Assembly: GCA_022827185.1 (NCBI GenBank)
Contig: JAJDTM010000038.1
Coordinates: forward strand, 124,001-188,000
Direction of reading: 5' to 3'
From: Candidatus Poribacteria bacterium
GTDB taxonomy: Bacteria > Poribacteria > WGA-4E > WGA-3G
DNA: 64,000 bases
The notes under the pieces were generated by a model that was not told the DNA's origin, made no database searches, and saw only the letters and a program-made list of their open reading frames with translations. Shown in pieces: positions 19,817 to 28,705 of the stretch. The translations under genes were made by a program, and so were the position numbers. The first letter of the stretch is position 1. Each line of letters begins with the position of its first letter.

Positions 19817-19917
19817 GTAGCCGGCTGTTAGTTTTCAGTTAAAGAGGTGGATTGCGGCAGTAACAGATACTTTCACTACCACAAGATATTAACTGACAAC
19901 TGATAACTGATAACTAC
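19817..19917. repeat. Intergenic palindromic element of the GGTTAAGAGG family
   Basis: The left part (CTGTTAGTTTTCAGTTAAAGAGG) is complementary to the right part made of short AACTGATAACTGATAAC units. It ends immediately before the AAAGGAG ribosome binding site of the next gene. Related elements lie at 22357-22439, 26070-26197 and 27190-27295. Confidence 0.55.
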
Positions 19918-19933
19918 TAAAGGAGATAGCACG

Positions 19934-20662
19934 ATGAAAAAAAGAATTGGCTCTGCCCCGACACTCGTCTATCCCGAATCAGACGGAGAACCGATGGCAG
20001 AATCGCCGAAACACCAGCAAGTGATGATAGATTGCATGGATATCCTGCGAAGCCATTTCCGCGGGGTTGTAGATGTGTATATCGCTGGCAACATGCTCCT
20101 GTATTACGAAGAAGGGAATCCTCGGAAGAGCATCTCCCCGGATGTATTCATGGTTCGCGGGCTGTCGAAAAAAGATCTCCGAACCTATAAAACATGGGAA
20201 CAACCATCTACGCTTGATTTTGTGTTAGAAGTGGCGAGTCCGAGTACGTACGCGAAAGATTTCAACGAGAAGAAGGCGATTTATGAGCAGATTCTACGGG
20301 TCAAAGAGTATTGCATCTACGATCCATACCATGAGATTGATCCGTCTTTCGTCGGCTTTCGGCTTGTAGGAGATGCGTATGAAGAAATAGCGTTTGTAGA
20401 GGATAGGCTTCCGTGCGAGACGTTAGGTTTGGAGTTAGGTGAGCGTGATGGCGTGCTGCGGTTGTATGATCCAGTCACGGAGATGTGGTTGGGTACCTCT
20501 CCGGAGCGCGTAGACGAAGCGGATGCACGCGCTTCTGAAGCCGAGACCCGCGTGCTTGAAGCCGAGACCCGTGTTTCGGAAGAAGCCCGCGCACGGCGAG
20601 AAGCAGAAGCCGAACTCGAAAAACTACGCGCAGCCCTTGAACGTCTACAAAGTTCCGAATAA
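19934..20662 (+). CDS. Uma2 family (DUF820) putative endonuclease, copy B
   Basis: A 242-residue paralogue of the Uma2 gene at 8357, with the same SPDVFMVRGLSKK and LDFVLEVASPST core and KEYCIYDP strand. The coiled-coil tail is longer and contains a seven-residue tandem repeat (EAETRVL / EAETRVS) that reflects a 21-base tandem duplication. The ribosome binding site AAAGGAGATAGCACG precedes the ATG. It follows giant protein B, so the pair of Uma2 genes brackets the pair of giant genes. Fold assignment is solid; substrate and role are unknown. Confidence 0.85.
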   Translation: MKKRIGSAPTLVYPESDGEPMAESPKHQQVMIDCMDILRSHFRGVVDVYIAGNMLLYYEEGNPRKSISPDVFMVRGLSKKDLRTYKTWEQPSTLDFVLEVASPSTYAKDFNEKKAIYEQILRVKEYCIYDPYHEIDPSFVGFRLVGDAYEEIAFVEDRLPCETLGLELGERDGVLRLYDPVTEMWLGTSPERVDEADARASEAETRVLEAETRVSEEARARREAEAELEKLRAALERLQSSE

Positions 20663-20740
20663 CCAATGCCAACGGATGCACTTGCTGCTACCACGAAGTG
20701 CTATTTATGACAACTAACAACTAAAACAGGAGTCAACTCT

Positions 20741-22339
20741 ATGAACGAAAACCAAGAAGAAAAGAAACCAAAAGTAAGTCTCGGGCTACTCTACGGAATT
20801 ATCATTGCCATTGTTGCTGGGGCGATCATTGGCGGTTACGCGCCAGACTTCGCAGTCCACACAACAATACTCGGTGAGGTCTTCTTAAACCTACTGAAAA
20901 TGATAGTCGTCCCGCTCGTTGTCTTGTCGATGATCGTCGGGATAACAAATTTAGGCGACATCCGAAATATCGGCTCCATCGGTGGACGGACCGTCCTGTA
21001 CTACATGGCAACAACCGCTATCGCCGTTATCATCGGAATGATTCTTGTGAACATCATCTCGCCGGGAAAAGGGCTATCACAAGGTGAAGAACGACCTAAT
21101 CTGAGCTACACACTCTCCGGTCCTGATATGCTCACTGTTGAGTTGAGCGGAGAATTCAATCGGACCTATAACAATAAATACGTCATCACGCTCGCCGATC
21201 AGAGCGTGAGTGGTGAAGTGAAATCAATTTCTGGGACAACAGCCACAGTAAAATCGTGGCAACCGTTAGCCGAAGATGCTCGTTACGTAACAACAGACAC
21301 TGGTGAACGCCTGTTATTTATTGACGGTCGTCTTGAAATCATAGAACCTCAAAACACAGGCACTGGCATTAACATCGGCTTGCCGATTGCCACAAGAGTG
21401 TCCGGTAAAATGGAAAAGACGATGGGCAGTACCATCAAAGAGGTGTTCCTCGGCAATGAAGAGACGGGTAAAGAGGGGATGATCCCGTCAAACGTCTTCA
21501 AAGCCATGGTGCATACCGACATTCTGCCTTTAATCTTTTTCTCACTGCTCATCGGTGCCGCCTTGTCTATGCTCGGTGAACTTGGTAAACCGGTTGTCGC
21601 TGTGATTTCGGGACTCAATGAGGCGGTGATGAAACTCGTTCACTGGATCATGTACGTCGCGCCCCTCGGTATCTTCGGTTTAATCGCGGGCAGGATTGGC
21701 GAGGCGAAGGGATTCGCAGGCTTCTGGCCCGAACTCGTCGCCGTGGGCAAGTACAGCGCGACGGTCGTGTTAGGACTCGGCGTACACGGTGCTATTGCTT
21801 TACCGATACTGCTGCTGTTGCTTGCACGCAGAAATCCGTTGAACTACTTCAAAGGCATGGCAACGGCTTTACTCAACGCCTTCTCGACAGCCAGCTCAAG
21901 TGCAACGCTGCCGCTAACGATGGAAGGTGTCGAGAATCAGAACGGTGTCTCCAGCCGGACCTCCAGTTTCGTGCTGCCGTTAGGTGCAACCATTAATATG
22001 GATGGCACGGCACTCTACGAGGCGGTCGCTGTCATGTTCATTGCACAGGTCTATGCGATAAACATGGATCCAGCGCAACAGGTGGTTGTCGTGCTTACCG
22101 CAACGTTGGCGGCTATCGGCGCAGCAGGGATTCCAGAAGCAGGACTTGTTACGATGGTCATCGTGCTGAGAGCCGTAGATCTCCCAGTCGAGGGTATCAC
22201 GCTGATTCTCTCTATTGATTGGTTGCTTGACCGATTCCGTACCACAGTTAATGTCTGGGGTGACAGCATCGGCGCAGGTGTAATTGAAGCGTATGAATCC
22301 AGAGACGGAGACGCAACCGAAGCCCCAGCAACCGCATAA
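20741..22339 (+). CDS. Dicarboxylate/amino acid:cation symporter (SDF family) with loop insertion
   Basis: Sodium- or proton-coupled uptake of dicarboxylates or acidic amino acids across the inner membrane. Family hallmarks are FSTASSSATLPLTMEG near 385, the LGATINMDGTALYEAV loop near 412, and several hydrophobic segments. Length is 532 residues against about 420-440 for GltP/DctA types. The excess is a hydrophilic, beta-rich stretch at about 110-230 after the third membrane segment, probably extracytoplasmic. The start is preceded by ACAGGAGTCAACTCT. The neighbouring AI-2E gene also carries a loop insertion. Substrate is not determined. Confidence 0.9.
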   Translation: MNENQEEKKPKVSLGLLYGIIIAIVAGAIIGGYAPDFAVHTTILGEVFLNLLKMIVVPLVVLSMIVGITNLGDIRNIGSIGGRTVLYYMATTAIAVIIGMILVNIISPGKGLSQGEERPNLSYTLSGPDMLTVELSGEFNRTYNNKYVITLADQSVSGEVKSISGTTATVKSWQPLAEDARYVTTDTGERLLFIDGRLEIIEPQNTGTGINIGLPIATRVSGKMEKTMGSTIKEVFLGNEETGKEGMIPSNVFKAMVHTDILPLIFFSLLIGAALSMLGELGKPVVAVISGLNEAVMKLVHWIMYVAPLGIFGLIAGRIGEAKGFAGFWPELVAVGKYSATVVLGLGVHGAIALPILLLLLARRNPLNYFKGMATALLNAFSTASSSATLPLTMEGVENQNGVSSRTSSFVLPLGATINMDGTALYEAVAVMFIAQVYAINMDPAQQVVVVLTATLAAIGAAGIPEAGLVTMVIVLRAVDLPVEGITLILSIDWLLDRFRTTVNVWGDSIGAGVIEAYESRDGDATEAPATA

Positions 22340-22356
22340 TTAGTTTTCAGAGGAAT

Positions 22357-22439
22357 GGTTATAAGTTAGTGATTATAAGTTGTTGGTTAAGAGGGGCACA
22401 TAACGCAATCAAAAACCTCTTAACTTATAACTTATAACC
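22357..22439. repeat. Intergenic palindromic element of the GGTTAAGAGG family
   Basis: The left arm (22357-22394, TTATAAGTT units then GGTTAAGAGG) pairs with the right arm (22416-22439, CCTCTTAACTTATAACTT then ATAACC). It fills most of the gap between the symporter and the AI-2E-family gene and ends eight bases before that start codon. Confidence 0.65.
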
Positions 22440-22447
22440 TCAACACA

Positions 22448-24631
22448 ATGAACACACAAAACGAAACGAACCCACAGCAACCCACACTCAGCGGGGCAAC
22501 GATTCTCGCAATCATCAGCGTCATTCTCGCCGCCGTATGGATCGCTTTTGCCTACTACACAGGTAACGGCACCGAGAGCAATCGGATGGTTCTACACCCG
22601 ATAGTAGCGATACTGCTGATTGTGCTGCTCACACGTATCTACCGCTGGATTGACATCAGAAGCATCGTTATCCTCGAAATAGCGATGATAAGTCTGTGGC
22701 TTTTTACGCGCCTGTTAGACGTACTGATGCCTTTCCTTCTGGGGTTCTGTTTCGCCTACATCTTCAGATTTCTCTGGAATGCGCTCCCGTTCAAAAAGGA
22801 GTATCAACGCGGCATCGCAACCGTCCTGATACTGTTTGTCTGTGGCGGCGTGCTTTTCTATACCGGCAGACAAGTTAGCAGACAAGCCAGCCAGATGGCT
22901 GCTGGGTTGCTGAAATTTTACCATGAAATTGTTTTGCCTTATGCTGTCGGTGAGACTTTTGAGGCAGTCGCTATCAGTGTTAACCCACCCTCTGACCAAG
23001 CCGAGGTTACCGAGAGAAACGATGAAGATACTATTACAGAAACCTTCTATCTCGGCACGAATCATGGGATTTATGAAATGCGACAGGACGCTGAGGGAAA
23101 ACCGTTCCGCGTCGGTATCACCAACGGTGCCCTCCTCGGTAAACCGATACAAGCACTTACGGCGAGTGAAAATGTTATCTACGCCGGCACGCAAAGCGGG
23201 TTATACCGCTACTATAAGGCGGCACCCGCTGATGAAAGTGATACAAGTCCAGTCCAAATATGGCAGAAACTGGAAGACACCCCTTTTGACACACTCTCCG
23301 TCCAAGCTGTCAACGTTCCACATTGGGATGAGACACAAATCTATGTCGGAACGCAAAATGGTCTCTATACAAGCAATAACGCAGGTGAAACATGGGATCC
23401 GGTTGCACCTGCTATCTATAGTGATCGATCCGTCGTCAGTGTCACCTCCACTACAGATCCCAACGGTGATAGATCAATTTATGTCGCCAGTACAGGGCAG
23501 ATAGACGCTTCGGCTATAGGTACGACCGTGCATTGGCATCTGGAAGGCTCTTCTTTCGGATGGGAGGAACGCGCCGCAATAACACAGCAGGTTTACGCGC
23601 TTTCTGGCGGAGATGAAACGATAGGGGACATAGATAGCACCTCACAGGTTTCCAATATTGAATTATATGCGGGGACACCCGATGGGCTCCATGAATGGAA
23701 CCCTCGCCACGACTGGCTGAAAACGGAACAGATGCCTGTAATCTCTGGGTCTCCAGCAATTTTGATGTTGGCTTCTGCCGCTTCAGGCGTATATATTGGT
23801 AATAATACTGCTATTTGGCATCGCGCCCCTGCTGCCCCCAAATGGCGACGGTTTATCACATACAAGGAAGGCCTTAGCCACGCCTACAAGGATCAACCCA
23901 TCGTTGAACAGGCAAAATCGTATTTGACTGAAAGAATACCGACAATCGCCCAAACCGGGGGCGAGGCTCTCAGAGAGGGATTCCAGTTCGCCGGTTCGAT
24001 CGCTTTTGGGTTCGGTGGATTTATAGCCACGGTATCCCTCGCCTTAATCGTGTTTGTCTATGCTAACCAATCGTTCGATAGCTACTTCAGAAGTTTTCTC
24101 ACGCTCATGCCTGAAACGCATCGCGACACTGCTAAGGCTTATCTGCGTGAAATTGACAAGAATCTGCAGGAGTTTTTAAGAGGACTTGTCACAGTCATCA
24201 CAATTGTCTCAATCATTTCCTCCATAGCTTACAGTATCATAGGCGTTCCGTTCGCCTTAGTGATCGGTATACTTGCCGGCATCTGTAACGCTATACCGAC
24301 CTTTGGTCCCTTTATCGGTGGGGCTTTCGCGTTTGTAGCGATGCTGATGGGATTGGCAGCTGGAGATTTCGAGACGATCGATTTTCTCGTGCGCTGTGCA
24401 TTTGTGTTGGGGGCTATCCTCGGTATTCAGGCGATTGACAATTCGCTCATTTCTCCGAAAATCATGAGCGGTGCTATTGATGTAGACCCATTGCTGATTA
24501 TGTTCGCTGTCATTGTCGGTGCAGCCGTACTCGGTTTTTGGGGGGTATTGCTTGCAATTCCTACCATTGTTGTGATAAAATCAGTTGTTACCGTTTCTGA
24601 CGACAGAGCGACGCTTGGAAAGCAAACCTAA
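22448..24631 (+). CDS. AI-2E/PerM family membrane protein with inserted propeller-like domain
   Basis: A member of the AI-2E/PerM transporter family. N-terminal membrane segments occupy about 15-135 and the C-terminal bundle about 510-700; the latter contains GVPFALVIGILAGICNAIP near 599 and the NSLISPKIMSG signature near 672. Length is 727 residues against about 350. Residues ~165-480 form a hydrophilic insert with at least four repeats of the type YAGTQSGLYRY / YVGTQNGLYTSNNAGETW, reminiscent of BNR/sialidase-type beta-propeller blades and probably extracytoplasmic. No clear Shine-Dalgarno precedes the ATG. It sits 20 bases upstream of der. Real substrates of this family are poorly known. 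Confidence 0.85.
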   Translation: MNTQNETNPQQPTLSGATILAIISVILAAVWIAFAYYTGNGTESNRMVLHPIVAILLIVLLTRIYRWIDIRSIVILEIAMISLWLFTRLLDVLMPFLLGFCFAYIFRFLWNALPFKKEYQRGIATVLILFVCGGVLFYTGRQVSRQASQMAAGLLKFYHEIVLPYAVGETFEAVAISVNPPSDQAEVTERNDEDTITETFYLGTNHGIYEMRQDAEGKPFRVGITNGALLGKPIQALTASENVIYAGTQSGLYRYYKAAPADESDTSPVQIWQKLEDTPFDTLSVQAVNVPHWDETQIYVGTQNGLYTSNNAGETWDPVAPAIYSDRSVVSVTSTTDPNGDRSIYVASTGQIDASAIGTTVHWHLEGSSFGWEERAAITQQVYALSGGDETIGDIDSTSQVSNIELYAGTPDGLHEWNPRHDWLKTEQMPVISGSPAILMLASAASGVYIGNNTAIWHRAPAAPKWRRFITYKEGLSHAYKDQPIVEQAKSYLTERIPTIAQTGGEALREGFQFAGSIAFGFGGFIATVSLALIVFVYANQSFDSYFRSFLTLMPETHRDTAKAYLREIDKNLQEFLRGLVTVITIVSIISSIAYSIIGVPFALVIGILAGICNAIPTFGPFIGGAFAFVAMLMGLAAGDFETIDFLVRCAFVLGAILGIQAIDNSLISPKIMSGAIDVDPLLIMFAVIVGAAVLGFWGVLLAIPTIVVIKSVVTVSDDRATLGKQT

Positions 24632-24651
24632 CCGCAAGGAAATATAAAAAC

Positions 24652-26061
24652 ATGGAAACCGGACTCCCCATTGTTGCGATTGTCGGCAGACCGAACGTCG
24701 GGAAATCATCACTCTTCAATAGAATCGCTGGAAATACCCATCAGCCATCGGTTCCCGTCAGCGATCAGCAAGAAAATCTCTTTGCTGAAAGCCGAAAGCC
24801 GAAAACCGAAAGCCGTTCCTCGCGTAGATTCGCCGTTGTCCACGATACGCCAGGTGTGACCCGCGACAGACATTACGCAGATGTAGAATGGGCAGACCGC
24901 GCTTTTACCATCGTCGATACCGGCGGCTTGGACATCGATCCGGACGATCAGCTTATCGATAACGTCCAATCGCAGGTAGACACCGCTTTAGATGAAGCAA
25001 GCCTTGTGCTATTTGTCGTTGACGCGCGAACTGGTATCATGCCACACGACATGACTGTCGCTAATAAACTCAGAGCGACCGATAAACCCATCTATCTTGT
25101 CGTCAACAAGGTAGATAGTGAACGCCTCCATAGTGAAGCCGCGGAGTTCTACGCCCTCGGATTCCCCGAACCGATCTGGACATCGTGCGTTCAAAACGAC
25201 GGCATTCGAGAACTCCTCGACCATGTTGTGGACAACCTACCAGAGACGAATGAACCACTACACGATGGATCTGGCACCATAAAAATCGCGATTGTCGGCA
25301 GGCCGAACGTCGGAAAATCGTCGCTTATTAACAACTTATTGGGCGAAGAACGGATGATCGTCGATGATCGACCCGGAACGACGCGCGATGCTGTGAATAT
25401 CCGAATCGTCCACGACAATATCCCTTTCGAGATCGTTGACACAGCCGGCATGCGACGTAAATCCGCCATCAAAGATGAACTCGAATCCGTAACCGTACAA
25501 CGTGCCATACATAGCATCCGCCAGAGCGATATTGCTGTCCTTGTGTTGGATGTAACCCAGGAGGCTGCTCAACAAGATAAAACAATCGCCAAGTTCATCG
25601 AACGGCAGGGAAAAGCCTCCGTTTTAGTCTTAAATAAATGGGATCTGATTGAAAAGGATAACGCAACGCATCCGGCATTTATGGATAAACTTGACGCGCA
25701 GCTTCCACAGCTTGATTATGTGCCACGCGTTTTCGCCTCTGCTGTTACGGGGCAACGCGTCACCCAAATATTAGCAACAGCCTTAGAGGTGCATCGAGAG
25801 TATTGCACCCATATCCCGACACCAGCACTCAACGAATTGCTGCTGGAATTACGGAATGCGCACCCACCGCCGCGTGTTAAAGGTGTGCGTCCTGCGCTGA
25901 AATATATTACGCAAGTCGAGACGCAACCCCCGACTTTCCTAATTTTCGGACGAAACGTAAACCGGGTGCGTCAACCGTATGAGGCGTACCTTGTCAACAA
26001 CATTCGGGAAGAATTCGGATTTCACGGCACACCGATACGTATCTTTTACCGCCGGTCGTAA
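24652..26061 (+). CDS. der: Ribosome assembly GTPase Der (EngA) with repeat-derived insertion
   Basis: Double GTPase needed for 50S ribosome maturation. The first G domain has GRPNVGKSS at 12-20, DTPGVTRD near 65 and DTGG near 90. The second has GRPNVGKSS near 217, DRPGTTRD near 237, DTAGMRR near 264 and NKWD near 326. The C-terminal KH-like domain ends FHGTPIRIFYR. Between G1 and G2 of the first domain is an extra ~30-residue segment (about 28-58). Its DNA (24739-24820) resembles the palindromic repeats found in neighbouring intergenic gaps (GAAAGCCGAAAGCC units). The frame is kept. AAGGA lies upstream of the ATG, and the gene follows the AI-2E gene closely. Confidence 0.95.
   Translation: METGLPIVAIVGRPNVGKSSLFNRIAGNTHQPSVPVSDQQENLFAESRKPKTESRSSRRFAVVHDTPGVTRDRHYADVEWADRAFTIVDTGGLDIDPDDQLIDNVQSQVDTALDEASLVLFVVDARTGIMPHDMTVANKLRATDKPIYLVVNKVDSERLHSEAAEFYALGFPEPIWTSCVQNDGIRELLDHVVDNLPETNEPLHDGSGTIKIAIVGRPNVGKSSLINNLLGEERMIVDDRPGTTRDAVNIRIVHDNIPFEIVDTAGMRRKSAIKDELESVTVQRAIHSIRQSDIAVLVLDVTQEAAQQDKTIAKFIERQGKASVLVLNKWDLIEKDNATHPAFMDKLDAQLPQLDYVPRVFASAVTGQRVTQILATALEVHREYCTHIPTPALNELLLELRNAHPPPRVKGVRPALKYITQVETQPPTFLIFGRNVNRVRQPYEAYLVNNIREEFGFHGTPIRIFYRRS
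24739..24820. repeat. Palindromic repeat copy embedded in der
   Basis: The left side (ATCAGCCATCGG and GATCAGCAAG) is complementary to the right side (CTTTGCTGAAAGCCGAAAGCC). The right side shares GCCGAAAGCC with the intergenic copies ending at 26197 and 27295. It lies wholly inside the first GTPase domain coding region and adds a multiple of three bases. Confidence 0.6.
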
Positions 26062-26069
26062 TCCATAAT

Positions 26070-26197
26070 TGGCTTTCGGAGGAAATGGCAGCCAGTCTTG
26101 AACAGACTTCGATCTTCATTAACCTGTTTGTGGGGGCAAAACGTTTTACCTGCCACGCGTCTTACTGATAGCCGACTGCCGAAAGCCGATAGCCATT
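26070..26197. repeat. Intergenic palindromic element with GCCGAAAGCCGATAGCC end
   Basis: The left end GGCTTTCGGAGG is complementary to the right end, which runs GACTGCCGAAAGCCGATAGCC. It occupies nearly the whole gap between der and the dehydrogenase, ending a few bases before AAGGAGG. The open frame through it is incidental. Confidence 0.6.
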
Positions 26198-26214
26198 CCC
26201 AAGGAGGAAGCATT

Positions 26215-27186
26215 TTGTCACGATTTAAAGTCTTTATTACGCGTCCAATCCCAGAAGAAATTCGTGCTAAAATAGCAGAGGAATGCGATGTTGACATGTG
26301 GCATACGAGTGCCATCTTACCGCCCATCGCCGAAAAGATTCCGCCGCTTGACGGGTTAATGACCTATGGACACGAACCCGTTTCTCCAGAGATGATCGCG
26401 ACTTCGCCGAATCTCAAAGCGATCTCCGTAGTAGGTGTCGGCTATGATCATGTCCATGTTGAGGCTTGCAGAGAACGCGGCATCGCGGTTGGACATACGC
26501 CGGGTGTCCTTAGCGATACCACCGCTGATATGACGATGGCACTCCTGCTCGCTGCTGCACGAAACATTGTCCCCGCCTATAACCATGTCCAAGTGTCTAA
26601 GGAGTGGAAGTACTACGACCCCAATATCCTCTGGGGTACCGACGTGCATCACGCGACATTAGGGATTGTAGGCATGGGGCGGATTGGTCATGCGGTTGCC
26701 AAGCGTGCCAAAGCGTTCGACATGCGCCTTCTCTATTACAAACGCGAACGCCGTCCCGATTGGGAACAGGAACTCGGTGTGAAATATGTTACACTTGAAG
26801 AGCTTCTCCAAGCCTCCGATTTCGTATCACTCCACGTTCCGTTGACCGAAGAGACGACACATCTCATCGGCAAAGCGGAACTCGCATTAATGAAAAACAC
26901 TGCTATTTTAGTTAATATCGCGAGGGGTCCCGTTGTTGACCACTATGCTTTGTATGATGCACTTAAGGAAGGACAGATTGCGGGAGCCGCCGTTGATGTA
27001 ACCGAGCCAGAACCGATTAATACGGATCATCCGCTTCTGAGTTTAGACAATGTGATCATTGCCCCGCATCTCGGCAGTGCTACTGTCCAGACACGAATGA
27101 AAATGGCGACGATGGCGATGGAGAATTTGCTCGCAGGATTGAAGGGTGAACAGTTGCCTTACGGCGTGCTTCAGCCAAACTTTTAA
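26215..27186 (+). CDS. D-isomer-specific 2-hydroxyacid dehydrogenase (glyoxylate/hydroxypyruvate reductase type)
   Basis: NAD(P)-dependent oxidoreductase of the D-2-hydroxyacid dehydrogenase family. The Rossmann signature GIVGMGRIGHAVAKRAKAF is near 152, with downstream SLHVPLTEETTHLIG and NIARGPVVD. The catalytic Arg (in NIARG), Glu (EPEP) and His (APHLGSAT) are present in the usual order. I choose the TTG at 26215, which has AAGGAGG eight bases upstream and gives 323 residues, the family length. An ATG at 26098 would put a repeat-derived peptide at the N-terminus. The exact substrate cannot be told from sequence. Confidence 0.9.
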   Translation: MSRFKVFITRPIPEEIRAKIAEECDVDMWHTSAILPPIAEKIPPLDGLMTYGHEPVSPEMIATSPNLKAISVVGVGYDHVHVEACRERGIAVGHTPGVLSDTTADMTMALLLAAARNIVPAYNHVQVSKEWKYYDPNILWGTDVHHATLGIVGMGRIGHAVAKRAKAFDMRLLYYKRERRPDWEQELGVKYVTLEELLQASDFVSLHVPLTEETTHLIGKAELALMKNTAILVNIARGPVVDHYALYDALKEGQIAGAAVDVTEPEPINTDHPLLSLDNVIIAPHLGSATVQTRMKMATMAMENLLAGLKGEQLPYGVLQPNF

Positions 27187-27189
27187 TAG

Positions 27190-27295
27190 TCGTCAGCAGT
27201 CGGGGCGGTTTTTCTGCAAAAAACCTTTCAGCAGTTGGTTAAGAGGTTTCTGATGAACATAGCACCTCTTTGCTGACCGCCGAAAGCCGATAGCC
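27190..27295. repeat. Intergenic palindromic element of the GGTTAAGAGG / GAAAGCC family
   Basis: The left half contains GGGGCGG and CAGCAGTTGGTTAAGAGG; the right half reads CCTCTTTGCTGACCGCC then GAAAGCCGATAGCC and is complementary to it. It fills the gap before the permease gene and stops just before AAAGGAGG. Confidence 0.65.
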
Positions 27296-27312
27296 ACAAT
27301 AAAGGAGGAAAG

Positions 27313-28620
27313 ATGTTAGAAAAACTATTTGGGTTGAAAGAGCACGACACCTCTGTGAGACGCGAATTGGTCGCGGGTTTCACGAATTTTATGACCATTT
27401 CATATATCATCTTTGTGCAACCCTCTATTCTTTCACAATCCGGTATGGATGCCGGTGCCGTTATGTTCGCAACTTGTCTATCGAGTGCAATCGCAACATT
27501 CTTTATGGCGTTTCTAACGAACTATCCGGTCGTATTAGCACCAGGTATGGGGCTTAACGCCTATTTTGCATTCGAGGTTTGCCTGGGTTCAGGTTTACCG
27601 TGGCAGGAGGCATTAGGCATCGTTTTCATAGCAGGCCTGCTATTCTCCATACTTTCATTTGTCGGCATACGGGAAGCCATTATGAATGCGGTTCCTACCT
27701 CGCTCCAAAACGCGATTGCTATCGGGATCGGATTGTTCATTGCCTTCATCGGGTTACAGATGAGTGGGATCATTACAAAACATCCCGCGACATACATCAC
27801 CCGCGGCGATATTCTATCTACCCCCGTCCTGCTCTCGCTCTTCGGTATCGGTGTAACACTGGCACTCATAGCACGTAGAGTGAAAGGCGCGATTCTGATA
27901 GGCATCTTTATCGCTGCCATCGCTAACCTCATCTTCGGAGTTGCCAGTTTCAACGGCATCGTTGGTATGCCACCAGATCCAACGCCGACACTCTTTAAAT
28001 TACGAATTCCCAATATTTTCACTAAACTCGAACTTATCCCTGTGATCTTTGTGTTCTTTGCCATCGACATGTTTGATAGCATTGGCACGCTTACAGCTAT
28101 CGGCTATAGAGCGCAACTCATGGAAGCAGGGAAACTCGCCAAAGCCCGAAACGCCCTTTTGACGGACGCAGGAAGTACTGTCGGCGGTGCCTTGCTCGGC
28201 ACTTCGACCGTGACCTGTTACATCGAAAGTGCGGCAGGTATTACCGAAGGCGGACGGACCGGACTCACCGCCGTCTGCACAGGGATTTTCATGTTGCTGG
28301 CACTCTTTTTCGAGCCACTCGTCAAAATCATTGGCGGCGGTTATCCGATCAACCCGATTATCGCGCCAGCACTCATCGTCGTTGGTGGATTGATGCTCAG
28401 GAACATCACCCAGATTGATTGGGAAGATGTCACTGAATCGATCCCAGCCTTCCTTACAATGCTGATGATGCCGCTCTCTTTCAGCATCACAGACGGCATC
28501 GGCTTCGGGTTCATCTCGTTAGCGTTCCTCAAGTTGGTGACGGGCCGTAGAAAAGAGATCCATCCGATCATCTACTACTTCGCACTCTTCTTCATCGCCT
28601 GCTACATCGGCGATCTGTAG
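27313..28620 (+). CDS. NCS2-family purine (guanine/hypoxanthine) permease, AzgA-like
   Basis: Proton-driven purine base importer of the inner membrane. The 435 residues are about the usual length for AzgA-type permeases, with ten or more hydrophobic segments. Diagnostic stretches are AGFTNFMTISYIIFVQPSIL near 18, APGMGLNAYFAF near 77, FFAIDMFDSIGTLTAIG near 242 and GTSTVTCYIESAAGI near 296. An AAAGGAGGAAAG ribosome binding site lies directly before the ATG. No neighbouring purine genes are seen. Confidence 0.9.
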   Translation: MLEKLFGLKEHDTSVRRELVAGFTNFMTISYIIFVQPSILSQSGMDAGAVMFATCLSSAIATFFMAFLTNYPVVLAPGMGLNAYFAFEVCLGSGLPWQEALGIVFIAGLLFSILSFVGIREAIMNAVPTSLQNAIAIGIGLFIAFIGLQMSGIITKHPATYITRGDILSTPVLLSLFGIGVTLALIARRVKGAILIGIFIAAIANLIFGVASFNGIVGMPPDPTPTLFKLRIPNIFTKLELIPVIFVFFAIDMFDSIGTLTAIGYRAQLMEAGKLAKARNALLTDAGSTVGGALLGTSTVTCYIESAAGITEGGRTGLTAVCTGIFMLLALFFEPLVKIIGGGYPINPIIAPALIVVGGLMLRNITQIDWEDVTESIPAFLTMLMMPLSFSITDGIGFGFISLAFLKLVTGRRKEIHPIIYYFALFFIACYIGDL

Positions 28621-28646
28621 AAGCGATCCGCAATTACTAACCTTCA

Positions 28647-28671
28647 CTGGCGGGGTTTCAAACCCCGCCAG
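28647..28671. repeat. Perfect 25-base palindrome (GGCGGGGTTT core)
   Basis: Twelve-base arms flank one central C (CTGGCGGGGTTT and its complement). It is the same palindrome as the type-A core of the MITE-like elements but lacks their terminal repeats. It lies just after the permease gene; with no T-run, it is a doubtful terminator. Confidence 0.65.
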
Positions 28672-28705
28672 GGGTCTGGTGGTTATCGTTTTACGGAGAT
28701 TTCAG

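Noticed and set aside
26098-26214. N-terminal extension of the 2-hydroxyacid dehydrogenase
   Set aside because: It runs through a palindromic repeat; the TTG at 26215 has AAGGAGG and gives the family length.
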